Below, in pieces: positions 22,601 through 34,140 of a stretch of DNA of 64,000 nucleotides; position 1 is the stretch's first letter; each line of letters starts with the position of its first letter. Under the pieces are notes generated by a model. That model did not search any database, was not told the DNA's origin, and was given only the letters and a program-made list of their open reading frames with translations. A program made the position numbers and the translations under genes. The stretch is from Auricularia sp. M13 (taxonomy: Eukaryota; Basidiomycota; Agaricomycetes; Auriculariales; Auriculariaceae), in contig CM073195.1 in assembly GCA_037042915.1 (NCBI GenBank), positions 3,534,001 to 3,598,000 of the forward strand. Direction: 5' to 3'.

Positions 22601-24067
22601 TCGTCGTCGTCGTCGTCGTCGTCGTCAGCGTCTTCGACCGTCGCCTTGTACTTGCCGTTGAGCTTTCCCGTAGTTGTAGAATGCGAACTGCGAGCAGGCT
22701 CTGTGGAAGGACCCGCCTTGGGGGCGTCGTCATCCTCCGTATCGGTGGTCGGCAGCGAGGGACCTTCCCGACGCCCCTTGGGCTGCATCTCCTCCTCCGT
22801 CAAGCCAACCTGCAGCACAGTCAGCATATAGCAGTACTTGTGACGCCTAAGAAATTACGCACGACTTTACCGAACGCCTTCTTGAGCTGGCGCAGCTGGC
22901 CGTTTTGCCAGTCGCGCGGTAATTCCTGGCCGAGCGACGCCGCGGACTGTTTCGCCTTAGCGACGATGGCCGAGGCTGCGTCACGAAGCGCGTCCATCTG
23001 GGCCAAGCCGTCGTTGAAGACGTCGCCAGTTGGAATCACCTCTGGCACTGGGACGCGCTACACGACAATGAGCAATGTAAATGAAATGCGAAGAGCATGA
23101 GTCTGCGTACCTCTACCTCGATAACATCGTCGTCGTTCAATCGACGACGCTTGTTCCCCACCAGTACCGCGCCGCCCCGTGTCTTGCCACCTCTTGGGAT
23201 GGGCGCCGCATCGCGACCGACGCGCCCGCCGCGCCCACCGCGAGCCGCAGGCGGCGCAAACGACAATCCAGTGTCCTGCGCGTCAACCTCCATCGCTCCC
23301 GCGTCGTTGTCGTTGTCAGAAGCACTCGCAGCGTCCTCGGCGCGTCTTCGTCGTCGTCGACGGCCTTGGCCTTGGCCTTGCCTTTGCGATTGGCCTTGGC
23401 TTTGCAGGCGCCTTTGGCTTCGCCGGCGCTTTGAGCTTCGCCGGCGCCTTTGGCTTCGCCGGCGCCTTGGGCTTCGCCGGCGCCTTGGGCTTCGCCGGCG
23501 CCTTGGGCTTTTTGGTGACCTATTCAGCCATGTCAGCATCACGCAAACGTTGAATGAGGCAGAGCGTATACCTTGATGCCGTCGGCCTCCCCGTTCGAAC
23601 GCCGCCATCGCTGTCCTCGCTGTCCGCGGCGCCCTCGTCCTCAGACTCTGGCTTGCCGTTGCGTTTGCCCTTCGATGCCTTCTTTGCCCAGGCTGCGCAT
23701 CCGCGGCGCGACTCTCGGACTCCTAACGCAACAATTAGAAGATACCACCCATGGGCGGTAGGACATACGGCGAGACCGGCGTCATCATCCGAGTCGGTTA
23801 TTGTCGCTTTGATTTTATTGCCTGGAAGTCGGTGAGCGATGCGGTGGTAAAATCATGCAAAGCACGGCGCACCCTCGTTTTCCTCCGCTTTGCAGCGGTG
23901 ACCTCATTGGCGGGCAGCGCGTCGCCGGGCAGACTGTCGTCGGCCGGATCGTCCACTTGGAGCGTGGGAGGGGCATTGTCGTCGGCGTCTCCGTCAGCAT
24001 CGGACGGCGGGCGAACAGCGGGCGGGACAGCCAACGCAAGCCTCCGCGCCTGACTACGGGTCGTCAT
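19612..24067 (-). CDS. unrecognised multi-exon cargo protein
   Basis: The start is MTTRSQARRLALAVPPA at 24067, with a TATAAA box on the minus strand at 24160-24165. The N-terminal part is acidic and basic low complexity, including an 18-base tandem repeat (about 23395-23515). Then come RGGKTRGGAVLVGNKRRRLN, PEVIPTGDVFNDGLAQMDAL and QLRQLKKAFGKVV. The best conserved-looking part is FRAYFKAVEEWVMQRAKAWG, LWELARILLKQKREKSTWNM, YSRKFSLRVPRKVGGALFAN, WTEKLVAWCEKYEKEVAND and, after a small exon, INWASFDAELLKHSLRLCGW then PVGVVTLDQV. The long last exons are rich in FAQTQPRFAQT and APPAVAQFA repeats and end at 19612. I think this is one gene because exons stay ordered without a convincing start in between, but it could be two. 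The family is one I associate loosely with expanded agaricomycete genes; function unknown. Confidence 0.6.
23395..23515 (-). repeat. 18-bp tandem repeat within cargo gene
   Basis: About six copies of an 18-base unit built on GGCGCCTTGGGCTTCGCC. On the minus strand it reads as PKAPAK or SPRRRR repeats depending on frame; the SPRRRR frame continues into the better-looking downstream coding sequence. Confidence 0.75.
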
Positions 24068-24069
24068 AG

Positions 24070-24760
24070 AGGGTGGAAGGCGAGTAGGCAGGCGAAGGGA
24101 GTAGCAGAAGTCTGGCGGCGTGCTCAGGCAGCGGACAGGCAGCGCAGGCACAGGCCGCCTTTATAGCCGCAGGCAGCCAGCCGGGATTTACGCAGCTGCC
24201 TGCATATCCTAGCGGCGTCATCGAGCGCGATGAGTGGGCTGCCTGCGATGCCTGCTGTTTGAACACTGAATATTGTTTAAGCTGCCTGCTGATGCGCTCT
24301 CGACGTCGCTTACGAGTCGGGTTGCTAGATGACGGTGTTAGTGATCACGATAATAATACAGTCAAGCTGCGCACCTCAGATAAACGCGTGAATACGCGGC
24401 CAGGGTGTGAACGAATACCTGAATTCGTCAGTCAGAAATTACGAAGGAGCTCGGTCGGCGTTTGGTCGTCAACGTACGGCAAACACTGCAGCTTGCGATC
24501 TGGCAGGTTTGTATTCACGGGCTATGCTGCCTGTGATGCCTGCGAGCTGCCTGTGATGCCTGCGACCGTGGCAGGCATCACAGGCAGCTTGGGCCGAGCG
24601 TTGAGAACGATAAGGCGGAGCTTCGGCACTTTGCGCTGCCTGCCTCTCTACCTGCCAGGCAGCAGCCGCAATTCACTGCGCCTGCCTGCGCGGGCCCTGC
24701 ATCACCGTAGGCACCTGCCTAGGCAGGTCCTAGGCAGGTGCCTACTCATCTAACTGCTTT
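24070..24760. repeat. AGGCAT/TGCCTG short-repeat region and divergent promoter
   Basis: This region between the divergent genes at 24067 (minus) and 24912 (plus) holds many CTGCCTG, GATGCCTGC and AGGCAGC copies in both orientations (dense at 24090-24260 and 24525-24745), including the palindromic CTAGGCAGGTCCTAGGCAG. It also contains the TATAAA box of the minus-strand gene at 24160-24165. From 24760 to 24911 nothing further is seen. Confidence 0.65.
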
Positions 24761-24911
24761 CCGATTTAATTATGCTCTCGACTCGATCTCCGTGTCGCCC
24801 GCTCGCACTTCCTACCTCGACGCCTTACGCTGGACAGCCTGCCGTCTGCTACTCGGTGCGCATATAGCGCGTTCTTGCTCTCTGTTGCGGCCGTGCTGAC
24901 TACCGCCTAGA

Positions 24912-25740
24912 ATGTCCGGACTGAATCAGCCTGCGTGAGTCGCGCTCCGTGTTCTGCGTGCGCCGGACTGAATCTCTGTCATGATTCAGGAATGACGGCG
25001 AAGGCGGCCAAGCTCCTGCAGACGACGAACAGACTATGTGGCGAAATTGGGATCCAACGCTGGGGCCCTGGCCCGGTTCAACAACTCCTGCTGCCGTCTA
25101 TGACGGCGGCCACTACTACCCCGCATTCACCCTCGAACACTTCGGCGCCGGTTATTACAGCGACGACAGCGACGACAGCGACGACTACGTCCTCGCTGCT
25201 TGCAACATGCAACATCTCCATTTAGACGACCCGCCGGAGCAAGACATGTGGCGTACGGACTATCTGGAGTTCGTCATCGCGCAACGCGCATGCGCTGCTC
25301 GTCGCCAGGCCGCCGGACTTGCCCCTACACCATGCAGCAGACAGTCACCGTGCAACGACTGCATCTTCCACCCTGGCGCGACAGCTACCTCGGTCCATTG
25401 GCAATGCATGGACGACGCGCGCCTGAACGCGGAACTTGAGGGATATCTTCTGGAGCGGTCGCCCAACGAGCAGGATTGGGTGCCGCCTTCACCTGCCTCT
25501 GAGCGTCGCCGCCTGCTGCCCCCTCGTCTACACTTCTCGGCCGGAGATTCTGCTGGCATACGTCCCGCCTACGACTCGCAGCACAGCAATCACGCGTCGC
25601 CGTCGTCCTCCGTGAGGTCGGACCCGCCATCGCCGTCGGACAAGTCAGCCACCTCTTTCCCAAAGGCACCCTCCGCTGCGGACCGCCCAGTTTTTGGGCC
25701 GCCGAGACCGCCGCCCGAGTACGTGGATCTGTCCGATTAA
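24912..25740 (+). CDS. unrecognised cargo protein, two exons
   Basis: Exon 1 (24912-24934) reads MSGLNQPA; a 55-base GT-AG intron (24935-24989) joins to NDGEGGQAPADDEQTMWRNW. The product is about 250 residues: an acidic, tyrosine-rich N-terminus with a DDSDDSDD run, a short cysteine-bearing middle (PCSRQSPCNDCIFHPGA), a conserved-looking YLEFVIAQRACAARRQAAGL, and a disordered Ser/Pro tail ending PPEYVDLSD. No domain is recognised. Its stop lies 117 bases from the stop of the convergent gene at 25857. Confidence 0.6.
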
Positions 25741-25856
25741 ATGCGTCGGGCTTGACGATTGACAAGGTAAGTTGCCTTTCTGCATTGTATCGGGTTGCTC
25801 AGACTCGCTTCAGGATCGCCCCGCCCCCAATGCTCGACAATCGCGTGTACCATGTT

Positions 25857-26575
25857 CTACTTACATTGCCAATACAACGCGCGTTGTTCGTAACATCTCC
25901 GTAGAAAGTCTCCTCCACCATTGAACAACGTAATTATTTCTTCGAGACCGTGCGCAATATGACCGGCTTGAGCAGCGAGATCAGATAGCCGTCGATATTC
26001 GTCGCTCTCAACGTCGAGGCTGCGGAGCTGGGCTTCTTCCACGCCGTCTCGCGCCACTTCCGCCACGGTGGACGCCAACTGCTTGCTGAACTCGATCGAC
26101 TGCAGCAATTTCTTCGCTGAGCGCCGGGACTGCTTCGCTTCAATGAGTCCCTCCGTAAATTCCGCCCACTTCATCGCTTCTGGCGTCAGATCTCTCCACG
26201 CTCCCAAGTCAAAGCGAAGTGCCGTTGCGAGCGAATTGAGAGGCGTTGCGTCCTTTATGAGATATAGTTTGCCTATGACCTGAGTAATATGAATAATGTG
26301 CAACGAACGTCTGGGCACTGACAACTTACGAGGACTGTTGAAGGGAGCAGAGGCTTTGGCTCTTCCACTTCTAACGAGGATGTGGTGTCTTCCCTCTTAT
26401 TGCGCCAGCGAGAAAGAGCTCGTTGACGTTCCTGTGTTATGTTGCTAGTCGCCGGTTAATTGCAAGGCCATGACGGGACACGATAGTGAGCCTACCGCCT
26501 GTAATATTCGCGTCGAGTACGTTTTCGAGCCTCGCGCCGTTCCTCTTCTGTTGCATATTTAGGTGGGCGGCCCAT
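25857..26575 (-). CDS. small basic/coiled-coil cargo protein (MGRPPKY type)
   Basis: Three exons. Exon 1 from 26575 reads MGRPPKYATEEERREARKRT then RREYYR; a GT-AG intron ending GACTAG joins in frame to NITQERQRALSRWRNKRED. A second intron joins STVL to VIGKLYLIKDATPLN. The rest is helical (FTEGLIEAKQSRRSAKKLLQ; GHIAHGLEEIITLFNGGGDF) and ends at 25857. The N-terminus has an AT-hook-like GRP and a dense basic region, so DNA or chromatin contact is plausible. I recall similar short MGRP-Y-T-EE-starting proteins in other agaricomycete genomes, without known function. Upstream, at 26576-27074, I see only the divergent promoter shared with the KDZ gene. Confidence 0.65.
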
Positions 26576-27074
26576 CTGGAGCAGACCGCGTCACCCAGCC
26601 CGAACTTCGTGTCTTTTACACTTGAGAGGTTGGAAGAGAAGGAAGGTTGGCAAGGAGGATGAGGGCATTTTCCGACGAAGCTCAGACGCGACAATCTAAC
26701 CGCTACCGCGAGTGCGCGGCGCGTCCTGCTCTTTCCCTCGCGCATATATTTTGATAGATAGTCAAAATTATTCGTGCTAAGGGTCTGAGACACCCTGAAT
26801 CTCGCTGGAAACGCGCGCAAAAGCCAGTAGGACGAGCTTCTGGACAACAATCTTCTGGACAAAAATGAGCTTCTGGACAGAAACTAATCGGGCATCTAGT
26901 GTCGCTGGCATTTGCGGCGCGAAATCTTGTACATGTATACGAGTTGTCTTTCATGTTGCTTTGAAAATCTAGTTGAACTTATTTTATTTGGCGTCGTGGT
27001 CTTTATGACATGCTGTTGCATACGAGGAACGCGACGCGTGAGTGAACTCCGACACTTGCACTCTTCGACCTGCT
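26576..27074. other. divergent intergenic region
   Basis: About 500 bases between the starts at 26575 (minus) and 27075 (plus). It contains an AT-rich GCATATATTTTGATAG near 26743 and an A/T-rich stretch at 26960-26990, which may be promoter elements, and no gene. Confidence 0.4.
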
Positions 27075-30000
27075 ATGGCCACCAACTTCCGCGCCGGAGC
27101 ACGCAAGCGCCAGCGCAAGAACTTTGACGCAGCTGCGCGCGTGTCGGACGATTCGGACGACGCAGGCCCTGGCCATGGCGCGGGTTCCACGCGTGCCGTC
27201 CCAACTGCTGACACGAGCCGATTCCAACTTATACCTGCCGCCAAGATGCCTAAGCGCAAAAGACGGCCAGGAGAGCTCAAGCTCCCCAAGGTTCTTCGAG
27301 AAAGGGGCTTCATGAAGTTCCCTGGCGGGCAGGAATACAGCCAGCAACCGAACCTACCGCCTTCCTCCGTACCTGGTCGAACGGCGACGCAGGCTTTGTT
27401 CGCCGCCGTAGGAAGGTCTCACAACCCCTTGGACGCCTTTGACCAGCAAACACTCGATTATTTGATGCCAAACAACGGCGAGCAGCTCGAGGGGCCGCTG
27501 TTCGACCTCGCCAACCAGCCTATGCTCTCAAGACACCATCGTCGTCGCATCAAGCAACACATCAACTGGTCCGAAGCCGTCAACCCCACCGTACACTCGG
27601 TTTACCTGGCCCGCAAATATGGCGCACTCGAGGTTCCTGCGGGAGAATCGACTTGCGCGTGCAGCCATCGTCGAACGCTCCAAGTTATGCTCGTTGATTG
27701 GCATGGTGCGCGAACCTTTTTCGCGCTCCATGCGACCAATAACTGGACCCCTCAGATCTTCGAACAACGTTGCTGGTCATTTGTGACTGCTCACCGGCCC
27801 TGCTTCAGCTTCTCCGACAGGGATATTTCCCTTGCGCGCCCAAGTGCCCCTCCATTGCATTCAGCTTGGATATACTGGAATTTATCTCTCTGCACTCTGT
27901 ACACGTGTCTCCAAATGCCACAGCATGGTCTGACACGCTGGAAGCGTACTGGGCGCGTCGAGGGCGCATGATTCGGTATAAGGTACGCCACTCGCGACGC
28001 CGAGAATTAAAGCTCACTGGGCACAGGGCAACCTGCGCAAGAGACTGGGGACGGCTTTAACATGGTACCAAGTGCTCGATAACGCGCGGAACACGCAGTT
28101 AGCATGCGAATTGACGGTATTTCGTTTGCATATGAAGTCAGAAGTATTCTAACGGCGCTCGCAGATGCGGCTGCTTCATTCGAGACCGTCCACGTTGCAG
28201 ACGACAAGGACGTTCAAGAACCCGCGCGGAAACGCAGGTCCATCCTTTAAACGCGCACGCGTGGAGGAGGAGGAGGAGGCGAAGACACGGCCAATGCCGG
28301 CCGCGCCGCTCCTCCCACCAGCTCTGCGCGCGGACGCTCGTCATCCGGCCGCTGCAGGAGCACACCCAGAGCTGGAAAGTCGGGCATCGAACTGTCCCGA
28401 GGATGAACAACGACGCTCTTATCCAAGTCGCTCGCTGCGCGCCAAGTGCCAGCTTTGCTTTGGCGGTGCACGACCGATGCTCGAGCATACCAAGTGAGTT
28501 CCGCGTCGGCGCATGGATCTATGACAGTATACTCATCCTAATTGCGAAGGGCACACGTTCTCGTCTGCCTCGACGCAAATTTCTCGCAGAAACGACGCAA
28601 GTGCGCCGACACGGACCAGCCGCTGGACTTTCTACCCGGCCGTTTTTTATCGAAGGCCGACGTGGATTGGATGGAACAAGAGCTAGCAGCCAAGCGCAAG
28701 CGCCCTCCCAAGCGGCGCAAGCCAGCATCGGACGATGAAGTCGCGGATGATGTTCTTGATCAATGTGAACAATCGTTCACCGCGGCGCAAGAGGGAGTCA
28801 CCAAGGCATCTAAGAACTATTACGCCGATACAGGGCTCATGGCGCTTCTTTGTCGCCATGACCGCGTGCTTTGGGTCGTCAATATGGACACGCCGGGCGA
28901 ACGCCAGCACTTCGCGTTGGCCTTGATTCGCAAGCTTGGCCAAGAATTGCCGTCCGATTGGATTATCGGTTTATTGTATGCGACATTGCCTGCCAATTGG
29001 CGCGCAGCATCGTGAAGGTAAGTTGCTCGGTTTCATAGGGGCTGATTGGCTGACGTACCCTAGTTCGGTCTGCTCCCTGAGCTGGAGGATCGCCTCGTAT
29101 TCGCTGTCTCTGTTTTCCACGCATATGGACATCAATGGCCTTGCCAGGTCGTCTTCCACCCGCGTAAACGCAACGGCTTTGGCCTGACCGATGGCGAAGG
29201 GTGCGAGCGCTTCTGGAGCGCGATTCGCCATCTCATATCGGGTTTTGCGCGTGTCGGGGGTATGTGCCCCCTTTCATCTTCTTGAATATTATTCTTACAC
29301 GTCTTGCAGTTCTTCCGCCGTTTGTTTGTACTTGACCGCCAGATCTCTGCCATGGACGCCAAGACTCTTTGGCAGCTTGGCTTTTGGATACGGCGGCGCT
29401 ACCTGGACGCTCAGAAGCGTCTACGTGAGGCGGAGGATCAGCTTCGCAACAACAGCGTGCCCGAGGACGAGCTGTCCAAAGAATGGCAAGCGCAGGTCAA
29501 GGCGCAGCTCATCAAACATCCCAGTAAGGACTCGTCTTTTCTCCGCGCGACTAGCGCTCTGACTTTACCAACAGAACAGAACGCGCGCGCTGCGGATAAG
29601 CCCATCGACGAAATCCTGCTCGCGATGGGCCAGCTGGACGATCTCAACCAGCTAATCGCCGAAGCTCGCAGCGAGTTACGCCAGGCGCACAAGCTATCCG
29701 CCGCTGAAACTCAAGAAATCATGTCGCGTCTCGAGTCGGCCAGGCAGCATAGCGACGCCACCAAAGCTCGCATCGCCGCTCTGAAGGCATCGCTCGGAAC
29801 AGAGCAAACGCGGAGGTTGGAGACCATGCGCGACGATGCTTACCTGATTGCGCGAGTCAACGCGCGCGCGATGCGAAGCAACATCCGGAAGGCGCTCATG
29901 GCCCACAAGTTCGATCGACAGAAGCTCGAGCGTGCTTACAGGCACCAGGTTCTCCGTAAGTGCACTGGTAATCTCATGTCGCACAACTGACTTATCATAG

Positions 30001-31887
30001 AAGCCAAGGAACACTCGCAGACCAAAGACTTGATTCACCGTCGAGAGCGTACTATTACCGGTCAGGTCAAGAAGTTCAACGATCTCGTAAAGCAGATGGC
30101 ATTGCTCATCCGTCAAGGCAAGAAGCCGCGCGGACGAATCCGCGCCCCCCGCACGTTGGACACGAAGAAACTCTTCAAGCTCGACGTGGACGATGATATT
30201 TGGCAGGAGGACCCTGGACTCGGCCCACAAGATGAAGACGGTCTGCCGCGCTGGCAGATCGACAAGGACGTTCAGCTCGGGATCGTCTCGCTATTGCAGA
30301 AGCGGCGCTGTATCGAAGAGCTCGAGCGCGTCAGGGCCGAGGTCTCCTCACTCGGGACTTGGTGGCTCGAGGAGATGAAGATCTTGGAACTTGTCTGCGC
30401 AGACGATTCTGGTGAGATGCCCTACCAATTCCGCTGTCCTTTCGCTCATTACAGCAGTTCCTGCCGTGCTTCGGCGCGCTGTTCAACATCGCCTACAATA
30501 CCACCTTCGCCTGCGTAGCGAGTGGATCCCGGACCTTGTTCATTGCGGCCTGGGCGGATTTTTCGAGAGCTGCGCACCGCCTGAGGTGCTCGATTATTCC
30601 TCAGACACCGTTGTTGAGGTTTCGGTCGACGGAGATGCGGATTCCGATGACGCGTCCGATGCCCACACAAACATCGAAGACGAGGATGTGGAGGTCGCGG
30701 ATCTCCTGGACGACCTCGTTGCGGCGGCCGACGACGATCTCGTTGCGGCGGCCGACGACGAGGCTAATGCCAGAGGCGACGACATCACCATTGCCAGTTC
30801 CCCGGAGCCGGTATGTCGCCCACGTGCATGCATAGACAATTTGCTTACAGGGCACACAGATAGATGCAGCGTTCCCAGTTGCTGAGGAAAAGCCAAAGGC
30901 CGCGACCCCGCTCTTCCTCCCCGACAGCGACGATGACATCGTCGCTCCGCAATGTCAAGAGCAGCCCCGGGTTGCCATACCGATAATTATATCCTCTGAC
31001 AGCGACGACAGCGAGAACGTCCCGTCGCGAGCTCGGCGAGCACGCAAGGTCCCGGTGCAAGAGCGGCGCATCTATCGCGCAGGCCATTTCTCATGCCACG
31101 AAGAGGATTATGTTCGACTTTGCAATCCAAAGGCGTGGCTCAGCGGAGACGGCCTGGCCGTCTTCACGATGGCGAAGCTCCTCGCGGTCAACGCGCAGCG
31201 AGTCAGCATTGTGCACTCGCGCATGTTGTATGATGTTGAATGCTTCCTGAAAGCCCGCGGATGGGGACGCGGTAGCGCAGCGCATCAACAAGGTCCAGAT
31301 CCAAACGGCCTTTGAACAGGTGCGCCGCTGCCATTGCGTATTGCAAGGACTGTATGCTAATGACTTGAAGTTGGTTCGCCCAGATAAGGCGCTCAAATGG
31401 CTCGTGGTGGCCCACGTGCGCAGCCCTATGCAGCACTGGACCTTGATTGAAATTCGCTGGACCGACAAGACGGTGCTTCTACGACAGTTACTCCCAATCG
31501 AAAGATTATGCCGTGGACCTTCAGCAAAAGGCCATGATCCTGCTGGCCCTATCTGCCGAGTATTTCAAGATCGTGTTGCCGCCATTCCGTTGGATCGGCG
31601 AACAGGTTCGTCATCTCGTGGTCTCGGTAATCCGTGCTAATCTGATCGTTTGGACCAGCGGGCTCTTCGACAGACTAATGGATACGATTGTGGCCCGTTC
31701 GTGGCGGCGGACGACGGTGAGCCTGATGACGACCAACATGCCGAGTACGAAAACGCAAAGGGATATGCAGGACTGGCGTGCCGAGATGGCTGCTGTCGTG
31801 CAACGGCAAGTCGACAACGTTGTGGCACAGGCATCAGTCGTTGTGCCGCAAGGAACGGACATGGAAGTTGTGGAAATTAGTGACTAG
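27075..31887 (+). CDS. KDZ-type (CxC1) transposase joined to an Ulp1-like SUMO protease domain; frame breaks
   Basis: The likely transposase of the nested element. Starts MATNFRAGARKRQRKNFD. Domains in order: RHHRRRIKQHINWSEAVNPT; the cysteine cluster with CDCSPALLQLLRQGYFPCAP and SPNATAWSDTLEAYW; SLRAKCQLCFGG; first acid in LVCLDANFSQKRRK; DTGLMALLCRHDRVLWVVNM; second acid in VCDIACQLARS; FHAYGHQWPCQ; catalytic glutamate in GLTDGEGCERFWS; the helical tail with LFKLDVDDDIWQ. After an acidic linker a C48 peptidase-like domain follows: NPKAWLSGDGLAVFTMAKLL, MQHWTLIEIRW (His), YDSYSQ (Asp), and QTNGYDCGPFVAADD (Cys). Many introns of 50 bases. Frame breaks occur between GLLY and DIACQ (near 28978) and before YDSYSQ (near 31480) without visible introns, so this copy looks inactive. 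The end is uncertain by some tens of bases. Confidence 0.83.
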
Positions 31888-32171
31888 TAATCTAATAACA
31901 CGACACCCTAGAGCAGGCGTTCCTTACGCCACTGCGAAGGACTCGGGCTGAGTGCTGACTGTTCGTGTTTGGCCCGCGACATGCTGATCCTGATTGTTTA
32001 GGCATCACGCGCCCAGTTCCATAGGCATCAGGCAGGCAGGGGTAGGCATCACGCGCAAAATGCAGGCATCAGACAGGCAGGCCGCAGGCATCTCAGGCAG
32101 GCATCTCACTGGCTTCACACAGGCAAGTCGATGCTTTTCTCATCTTAAACGCGCCTCCGGCTTACATGACT
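31888..32171. repeat. AGGCATC short-repeat array
   Basis: Between the KDZ-Ulp1 gene and the convergent small gene lie at least eight AGGCATC or AGGCAGG copies, nearly all in plus orientation (about 32000-32125). Confidence 0.65.
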
Positions 32172-32659
32172 TCAGACATCGCAGGAAGGTGAGCTGGGAG
32201 GTGTGAGGGCCCTGAAGCGATCTAGCACCGAGCCCCGCACGCGCTCCGTGTACGCGATGCCTCGTAGACCGTCCCTGAATGTAGTCGACCAGCCTTTCGT
32301 CATCGCACACGAAAGCCAGCTAGATTTCATCGTTAACAGGTGCACATCGCTTCCGTCAGGATATGGCATACCTCCTCGAACAAGACAACGCGAACATAGA
32401 GGGCAATGGCGTCCTCCCGCATCTTCCTCTCGCGCTCGGCGTCGGTCGTTGTATCCCTGAAGATCGTAAGTCAATAGGCACATCGACATGGGCGTGACAT
32501 TGCGCACTCGTAGAAGATGCCGCTGCTCTCTGGGAGCTCGTGGCCGACACGATTCAGCGTCAGCGCGAGACCCAAGTGCTCGAAGCCATCGTCGCGCTCG
32601 TATGAGACGATCGTCACACGGAGGTAGTCAACGCCGGCTGGAGGAGTGAGATGGAGCAT
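32172..32659 (-). CDS. unrecognised small cargo protein
   Basis: Starts MLHLTPPAGVDYLRVTIVSY at 32659, with a TATA-like TATAAAG on the minus strand at 32702-32708. It continues ERDDGFEHLGLALTLNRVGH and ELPESSGIFY. An intron joins to DTTTDAERERKMREDAIALY then VRVVLFEE; the last exon probably contains WSTTFRDGLRGIAYTERVRG and ends near 32172, but the final splice does not give that frame cleanly. No family is recognised; the first 50 residues look like a beta-rich fold. Confidence 0.45.
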
Positions 32660-32916
32660 GGTCGGTGAGAGGGAGAGGGAGAGTGGGGATACGTGCTTGG
32701 GCTTTATAGCCACCTCAGAATGTTTGTCTTTGTGTCCCGAGATGCTCCGGAGTCGTTCAATCAAGAAATAAGAGTGTGATTTGAAATAAACGGTCTATTC
32801 TGCAAACGTAACACGACGGAGAAATGAGAATGGCCGAGAAGCAAGATAGCGAGTGTCTACAGCCTGCCGATTGCGGTGGTGAGGACTCGATGCTGGATGG
32901 GTGTAGTAAAATACAC

Positions 32917-33286
32917 TTACACACTGCCAAGTTCCACTTCGTAGGCCAAGAGCGCCCTGCGTAGCTTGATGCACTGCAACGTATGCGTGCAGCGCGCGAC
33001 CTCGTTGTCGAACTCGTCGAGAGCCTCGGTGATCTCGCTGGACAGCGCATGCAACGCGGCGTGGTGGCGCTGAAGCCTCGCGATGTCGGCTTGCAGCTTG
33101 TTGCTTTTCGCGAGTAGTTCGTCGACAACGGCATCGAAGCCGAACAGCGCAAGCAGGCGAGTGTTGAGACTGGCGAATGCAGCCGCTGTGCGCGTTTGCA
33201 AGGCGCGGTTGATGGCGGAGCGGCGCAGCGTACTTGCGCTCAGGATTGGAGAAGACGGGTGCCAGGAGGAGCTGAGAAGACGACAT
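32917..33286 (-). CDS. unrecognised small coiled-coil cargo protein, possible GC-AG intron
   Basis: Starts MSSSQLLLAPVFSNPE at 33286. The frame then only continues if a 52-base intron with a GC donor (GCAAGT) and AG acceptor is removed, giving PAAAFASLNTRLLALFGFDA. The rest is helical: VVDELLAKSNKLQADIARLQ and ALDEFDNEVARCTHTLQCIK, ending YEVELGSV. A TATA-like sequence lies near 33330. The protein is about 110 residues, probably a homo-oligomeric coiled coil. The GC-AG intron is an inference from the reading frame. The 257 bases between this gene and the start at 32659 contain nothing else. Confidence 0.5.
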
Positions 33287-33339
33287 TGTGGGTGGGAATG
33301 GTCTGCGAAGCGTCGACGGACCGGGCTGCTTATCTATTT

Positions 33340-34140
33340 AACTGTTGGGCACGACGATCTGCCTGAGATGCCTGAGTTCAAGTCATGTCTGCCTGCGGCG
33401 TGCCTAAACGTACTCCGGCGTACGACAATCCGTCATACAGAGTTGCCTGTGATGCCTATGTGCGGGATAGGCATGCCTATGAGTTGCCTATTGATAGCAA
33501 CAGCTTAATCTAAATAAATAACGTGCCTGCAATGAGTGGGAGGCAGGCTTCGGTCTGATTGCCAAATGTGCCTGCGTGATGCTTGGCTGCCTGTGCGATG
33601 CCTGAGCATCAGTCAATAAGTTAGGCAAACACCATCCGACTGCCTTGGCTGCCTGCGGGAAGCTTACAGTTGCCTGCGTGATGCCTGCGTTGCCTTAGGC
33701 ATGCGTGCATGATGCCTGCGATGCCTTTAGGCACGCCGGCGCGATGCCTGTGATTCCGGAGTGATGCCTGCGCCTTCCTTGCGCTGTGCCTGCGCATCCG
33801 GGATCTGACGGAAAACATGCCTAGGCTGCTGAGAATGCGACGTATGCCTCTTGTGGCCTGCGTCCTGCATTGCCCAAGCCTGTACGCGGTTTGTCTGGCA
33901 TCTCAGAACGCCATAGCAGCGCTGTGCTGTACCGTACGGATGCGTAAGGGGGGATACAATGTCATGGACGGTCTAAGAGATGCACAGTGTCATGCTTGCT
34001 CGAAGCGTAGGCTGCCGCCTGCTCAGCGTAGGCAGCTGCCTGCTCGGAGCGTAGGCAGCATCCGAACTGTGTGCACAGCTAATATTGATTGATGGCTCAC
34101 ATCAGCCGTCTCATCATGCTTCTCGAGCAATCCCTAAATA
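33340..34140. repeat. ATGCCT/TGCCTGCG short-repeat array, right subterminal
   Basis: Copies of GATGCCTGCG, TTGCCT and AGGCATG are dense at 33360-33850, mostly in minus orientation, the opposite of the left array at 18.4-19.2 kb. A second small group, CTGCCTGCTCGGAGCGTAGG type, is near 34010-34060. No gene is seen. Confidence 0.7.
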
